DNA from: Labedaea rhizosphaerae
GTDB taxonomy: Bacteria > Actinomycetota > Actinomycetes > Mycobacteriales > Pseudonocardiaceae
Direction: 5' to 3'
Length of the DNA stretch: 64,000 nucleotides
NCBI RefSeq assembly: GCF_004362825.1
Contig: NZ_SNXZ01000003.1
Coordinates: 968,784 to 1,032,783, forward strand
The position numbers and the translations under genes are program-made. Below are positions 60,784 to 64,000 of the stretch, one piece after another. Each line of letters begins with the position of its first letter. Position 1 is the stretch's first letter. The notes under the pieces were generated by a model, which ran no database searches, was not told the origin of the DNA, and saw only the letters and a program-made list of their open reading frames with translations.

Positions 60784-61547
60784 CAGCGGTTCTGCACCGG
60801 GTTGGTCAGCGTGCCGAGCCCCTCGATGCTGACGGCCACGGTCTGCCCGTCCTTCATCGGGCCGACGCCCGCCGGGGTGCCGGTCAGGATCACGTCGCCG
60901 GGCAGCAACGTCATCACGCGGGTGACCCACTCGATCAGCTTCGGGATGTCGTGCAGCAGCAAGGAGGTCCGCGAGTCCTGCTTGACCTCGCCGTCGAGCT
61001 CGGTGCGCAGCGCGAGGTCGTCCGGCCTGATCGTCGTGTCGATCCACGGGCCGAGCGGGCAGAACGTGTCGTGCCCCTTCGCGCGCGTCCACTGGCCGTC
61101 GTGCTGCTGCTGGTCGCGGGCGGTCACGTCGTTGGCGATGGTGTAGCCGAGCACGACCGAGGCGGCACGCGCCGCGGGCACGTCGCGGCAGGGCTGCCCG
61201 ATCACCACGGCCAGCTCGCCCTCGTAGTCGACCCGCTCGGCGTCGCGCGGCAGCTTGATCGCGGCCTGCGGGCCGATCACCGACGTCGACGGCTTCATGA
61301 AGATCACCGGGTCGGCCGGGGCCTCCCCGCCCATCTCCTTGGCGTGGTCGGCGTAGTTCTTGCCGACGCACACCACCTTGGTCGGCAGGATCGGCGCGAG
61401 CAGCCGCACGTCGGCCACCGGCCAGGTGCGCCCGGTGAAGGTGGGCTGGCCGAAGGGGTGCTCGGCGATCTCACGGGCAGTGCCTGCGTCGGCGTCCATC
61501 TCCACGAACGCGACGCCGTCAGGGTGGGCAATCCTTGCGATACGCAC
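60783..61547 (-). CDS. fumarylacetoacetate hydrolase (FAH) family protein
   Basis: A 254-residue FAH-fold enzyme. VVCVGKNYADHAKEMGGEAPADPVIFMKPSTSVIGPQAAI, VDYEGELAVVIGQ (metal Glu residues), YTIANDVTARD and LTGTPAGVGPMKDG are family signatures. Members are acylpyruvases, oxaloacetate decarboxylases or hydratases for dicarboxylates; substrate not resolved. The GTG lies six bases after TAGGGT (complement of 61554-61559), so the mRNA is leaderless. It is followed by the coupled PHP gene. Confidence 0.88.
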   Translation of the reverse strand: MRIARIAHPDGVAFVEMDADAGTAREIAEHPFGQPTFTGRTWPVADVRLLAPILPTKVVCVGKNYADHAKEMGGEAPADPVIFMKPSTSVIGPQAAIKLPRDAERVDYEGELAVVIGQPCRDVPAARAASVVLGYTIANDVTARDQQQHDGQWTRAKGHDTFCPLGPWIDTTIRPDDLALRTELDGEVKQDSRTSLLLHDIPKLIEWVTRVMTLLPGDVILTGTPAGVGPMKDGQTVAVSIEGLGTLTNPVQNR

Positions 61548-61647
61548 CTGGCCACCCTAAATCCCGCCCGGCTTCACCGTTTTGCCGGATGGGCTGACCT
61601 CGGCGTCCGTGGTTTGTTCGAGGGAAACCCTTCGATCGGAGATCCCG

Positions 61648-62292
61648 ATGCGTCGATTACTCGTCCTGCTCGCCACCCTGCTGCTGTGCGCCACCCCCGC
61701 GACAGCGGCCACCCGCAGCGCCGCCCCGCTCGGCGGGGGCAGCCACCTCTACAGCGTCGCGGGCACCCGCGGCTGCACCGCCGGGTTCGCCGCGCTCGGC
61801 AGCTCCGGCTCCTGGTACCTGATCGCGAACCAGGGCTGCGGCAGCACCGGCACCACCGTCTACAGCGGCAACGGCGTCCTCGTCGGGACGATCACCGCCG
61901 GGCAGACGACCAGCGGCGCGGCCGTCGTGCTGGTCACCAACCACACCGACTGGACCCTCGTCGGCTGGGTGGGCGGCGGCGTCACGCTGACCGGCAGCAC
62001 CCAGGCCCCGGTCGGCGCGTCGGTGTGCCTGATCGGCACGGCCACCGGTTACCACTGCGGGACGATCCAGGCCCGCAACGTCACCGTGAGCTTCCCGACC
62101 GGGGTGCTGACCGGGCTGACCAGGACGAACGTGTGCGTCGAGCCCGGTGACACGGCGGTCTCGTTCGTGTCCGGCAGCCAGGCGCAGGGCGTGCTGGTCG
62201 GCGGCTCGGGCAACTGTACGAGCGGCGGCACGTCCTTCTTCGCGCCCCTCAACCCGATCTTCGCGCAGTACGGGCTGACGTTGAAGGTCTAG
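61648..62292 (+). CDS. exported streptogrisin-like pseudo-protease
   Basis: A 214-residue exported protein. Signal peptide about 1-21. The rest looks like a chymotrypsin/streptogrisin (S1E) fold, with cystine-like pairs Cys43/Cys64, Cys127/Cys137 and Cys163/Cys190 and strands CTAGFAAL, VGGSGNCTSGGTSFFAPLNPIF and QYGLTL. The His of TAGHC is replaced (YLIANQGC). The nucleophile loop GDSGGP reads PGDTAVSF, with Thr169 instead of Ser. So hydrolysis is not expected; binding of proteins or polysaccharides is possible. It overlaps the convergent DUF3558-like gene by 4 bases. Confidence 0.72.
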   Translation: MRRLLVLLATLLLCATPATAATRSAAPLGGGSHLYSVAGTRGCTAGFAALGSSGSWYLIANQGCGSTGTTVYSGNGVLVGTITAGQTTSGAAVVLVTNHTDWTLVGWVGGGVTLTGSTQAPVGASVCLIGTATGYHCGTIQARNVTVSFPTGVLTGLTRTNVCVEPGDTAVSFVSGSQAQGVLVGGSGNCTSGGTSFFAPLNPIFAQYGLTLKV

Positions 62293-62831
62293 CGAATGGT
62301 GTGCTGGGCCAACAGGTACGCGCCGATCATCGCGTCGTACTCCTCGCTGTCGAAGGCGTCGAGCACCACGAGCACCGTTCGCCCGTTGACCGTCGCGGCG
62401 TAGGCGCGGCTGCGCACCTGATCGCCCCCGACGTCGGAGAGGTAGGTGAGCTCGACCCCCGGCTTGCTTTCGCGGTACTGCTCGCCGTTGACCTGCTTGG
62501 ACTTCGCGACAACCGCCTTGAGGAGGTTCTTGGGCTCGACCGGCGAACCGGTCACGTAGATCCGCAGGAAGCCGAGGTGCCCGGCGGGCTTGGCGTCGAC
62601 CTCGCAGGCGAGCGCCGCGTCCCCCATCGAGCCGGTGCCGGCCGGAACGCCAGCGGCCTTCCAGCCCTTGGCGATGGTCATGGTGACCGGCAACGGGCAC
62701 GGCCCGCTGGTCCCGCCGATCGTGGCGCCGGCGGGCGCCTGCTCGGCACCGTCGCTCCACGGCCCGTTGCCCTCGTCGGGACCGCACGCCGCGAGCAGGA
62801 CGAGGCCGAGCACGAGCGCAACCGCACGCAT
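62289..62831 (-). CDS. DUF3558-like exported lipoprotein
   Basis: A 180-residue lipoprotein. Lipobox LLAAC (Cys near 16) follows a short hydrophobic signal. The mature part has two conserved Cys (CPLP near 45; ALACEVD near 76) and FLRIYVTGSPVEPKNLLKAVVAKSKQVNG, as in DUF3558 proteins of mycobacteria and relatives. The function is unknown. GGGGGG precedes the ATG. Confidence 0.78.
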   Translation of the reverse strand: MRAVALVLGLVLLAACGPDEGNGPWSDGAEQAPAGATIGGTSGPCPLPVTMTIAKGWKAAGVPAGTGSMGDAALACEVDAKPAGHLGFLRIYVTGSPVEPKNLLKAVVAKSKQVNGEQYRESKPGVELTYLSDVGGDQVRSRAYAATVNGRTVLVVLDAFDSEEYDAMIGAYLLAQHTIR

Positions 62832-62931
62832 GGTTCCCCCCAAAGGAATCGAAGTCCGCGGAAGTGTAGAGCCCTGCGTGTGTCGCATTCCGTGCCGACA
62901 CCGTTTCGCTTCCGCCTCGCGCGCGCAACGG

Positions 62932-63000
62932 CAGCCCCCACCCTCCCGGGGGGCACCCCTTGAGACCAGTCTATCGAGGTCAAAGGGGGTGTGGGGGCTG
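62932..63000. terminator. long nested inverted repeat downstream of cimA
   Basis: CAGCCCCCAC (62932-62941) and GTGGGGGCTG (62991-63000) are perfect complements 49 bases apart. Between them, CACCCCTTGAGACC and GGTCAAAGGGGGTG nearly pair as well. The resulting elongated stem-loop lies 51 bases after the cimA stop on the minus strand. A terminator is the simplest reading. Confidence 0.45.
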
Positions 63001-63050
63001 TCGCGTGGATCTGTGGACAACTACCCGCCTGTGGAAAACCGCACCGGCGG

Positions 63051-64000
63051 TCAGCCGCGCGCGACCACCGATTCCCGGTCCATTGCCTTGTGCACCAACG
63101 CATCGCAGAGCGCCAGCCAGCTGGCCTCGACGATGTTGCCGTGCACGCCGACGGTGACCCATTCGGTCTCGTGGTCGGAGGTCTCCACGAGCACCCTGGT
63201 CACCGCGTCGGTGCCGGCGCCACCGCCCGGGGTGAGGATGCGGACCTTGTAGTCGGTGAGCCGCACGGTGTCCAGCCACGGCAGGTGCGGCAGCAGGGCC
63301 CTGCGCAGGGCGGCGTCCAAGGCGTGCACCGGGCCGTTGCCCTCCGCCGTCGCGATCACGCGCTGGCCCCCGACGTGCACCTTGACCGTCGCCTCGGCCA
63401 CCACGTCGCCGTCGGCGGGGTGGTCGATGATCACGCGGTAGGACTCCAGCGCGAACGGCGGCGCGGCCACCGCCTGCTGGTCGGCGGTGGCGACCTCCCT
63501 GCGCAGCAGCAGCTCCAGCGAGGCGTCCGCCGCCTCGAACGACCAGCCGCGGGCCTCGAGTTCCTTCACCTTGCGCACGGCCGCGGACAGCGCCTCGGGC
63601 CGGCCGGCCAGGTCCACCCCGAGCTCACGTCCCTTGAGCTCCAGGCTGGCCCGGCCGGCCATCTCGGTGACCAGCACCCGCATGTCGTTGCCGACGAGGT
63701 CCGGATCGATGTGGTTGTACAGCTCCGGATCCACCTTGATCGCGCTCGCGTGCAACCCCGCCTTGTGGGCGAAGGCCGAAGCCCCGACGTAGGCCTGGTG
63801 GGTGTCGGGGGCGATGTTCGCGATCTCGGCAAGGGCATGGGAGACCCGGGTCAGCTCGGCGAGCTTGCCGTGCGGTAGCACCGGCTTGCCGAGCTTGGTC
63901 ACCAAGTTGCCGACGACGGCGAACAGGTCGGCGTTGCCGGCCCGCTCGCCGTAACCGTTGGCGGTGCACTGCACGTGCGTGGCACCCGCCTGCACCGCGG
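63051..64000 (-). CDS. cimA: citramalate synthase (5' part outside window)
   Basis: About 316 C-terminal residues of a citramalate/2-isopropylmalate synthase. AGATHVQCTANGYGERAGNADLFAVVGNLVTKLG is the end of the TIM barrel with the conserved GERAGNA. THQAYVGASAFAHKAGLHASAI is the metal-binding HxH region and linker. The C-terminal regulatory domain (about the last 130 residues) contains VTVGVHGNIVEASWLALCDALVHKAM. The length of the linker and QAYVGASAFAHKAGLHASAI are typical of CimA rather than LeuA. CimA makes citramalate from pyruvate and acetyl-CoA for isoleucine. The coding frame runs off the right edge. Confidence 0.88.
   Translation of the reverse strand, partial: AVQAGATHVQCTANGYGERAGNADLFAVVGNLVTKLGKPVLPHGKLAELTRVSHALAEIANIAPDTHQAYVGASAFAHKAGLHASAIKVDPELYNHIDPDLVGNDMRVLVTEMAGRASLELKGRELGVDLAGRPEALSAAVRKVKELEARGWSFEAADASLELLLRREVATADQQAVAAPPFALESYRVIIDHPADGDVVAEATVKVHVGGQRVIATAEGNGPVHALDAALRRALLPHLPWLDTVRLTDYKVRILTPGGGAGTDAVTRVLVETSDHETEWVTVGVHGNIVEASWLALCDALVHKAMDRESVVARG

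Overview
The window is high-GC DNA (roughly 70%) with strong third-position G/C bias, dense genes on both strands and many GTG/TTG starts. A conservon (cvnA-D), SARP-type regulators, Tat- and Sec-exported hydrolases, F420-type enzymes and a class II diterpene cyclase point to a filamentous actinomycete. Pseudonocardiales (Lentzea, Saccharothrix, Actinosynnema or Amycolatopsis relatives) is my best guess. No rRNA, tRNA, CRISPR array, phage or transposase gene was seen.

Layout. 1-5.6 kb: a truncated SARP/NB-ARC regulator, a VWA protein with a partner of unknown function, and an exported GH3/LGFP enzyme. 5.7-14.1 kb: DNA repair, two GNATs, an AfsR-like ATPase regulator followed by a berberine-bridge-type oxidoreductase (with SARP-style direct repeats before two promoters), a methyltransferase and a beta-helix protein. 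14.1-21.3 kb: a reductase/TetR pair, an HxlR/thioesterase pair, a Rox-like rifamycin monooxygenase behind a rifamycin-associated element, and a quinone reductase/AraC pair. 21.4-24.7 kb: a very large exported protease combining sedolisin and trypsin domains. 24.9-31.4 kb: small metabolic genes around a CGNR regulator and its divergent promoter. 31.4-37.2 kb: exonuclease III, two arrays of one 22-bp repeat, GH75 chitosanase, an ECF42-like sigma factor and GH64 glucanase. 37.2-41.6 kb: a molybdopterin oxidoreductase coupled to a nonsense-interrupted LLM flavoprotein gene, small exported proteins and a Bcp peroxiredoxin.

41.6-53.4 kb is the most coherent block. A cvnA-cvnB-cvnC-cvnD conservon lies next to a probable diterpenoid cluster: IPP isomerase, GGPP synthase, deazaflavin-dependent reductase, GMC oxidoreductase, methyltransferase, class II (DxDD) cyclase and class I terpene synthase. 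These could make prenyl precursors, assemble GGPP, cyclise it in two steps and then oxidise and methylate the skeleton.

53.5-64 kb: a serine hydrolase, a VOC/MarR/MFS/isochorismatase-like operon, a sigJ-like sigma factor with DoxX, a PHP hydrolase with an FAH-family enzyme, a protease-like exported protein that has lost its catalytic residues, a lipoprotein and the 3' part of citramalate synthase (cut by the window end).

Many genes start 6-7 bases after a TANNNT -10 box, so leaderless transcription appears common. Start codons were chosen by eye from Shine-Dalgarno spacing, leaderless -10 boxes or overlap with the previous stop codon.
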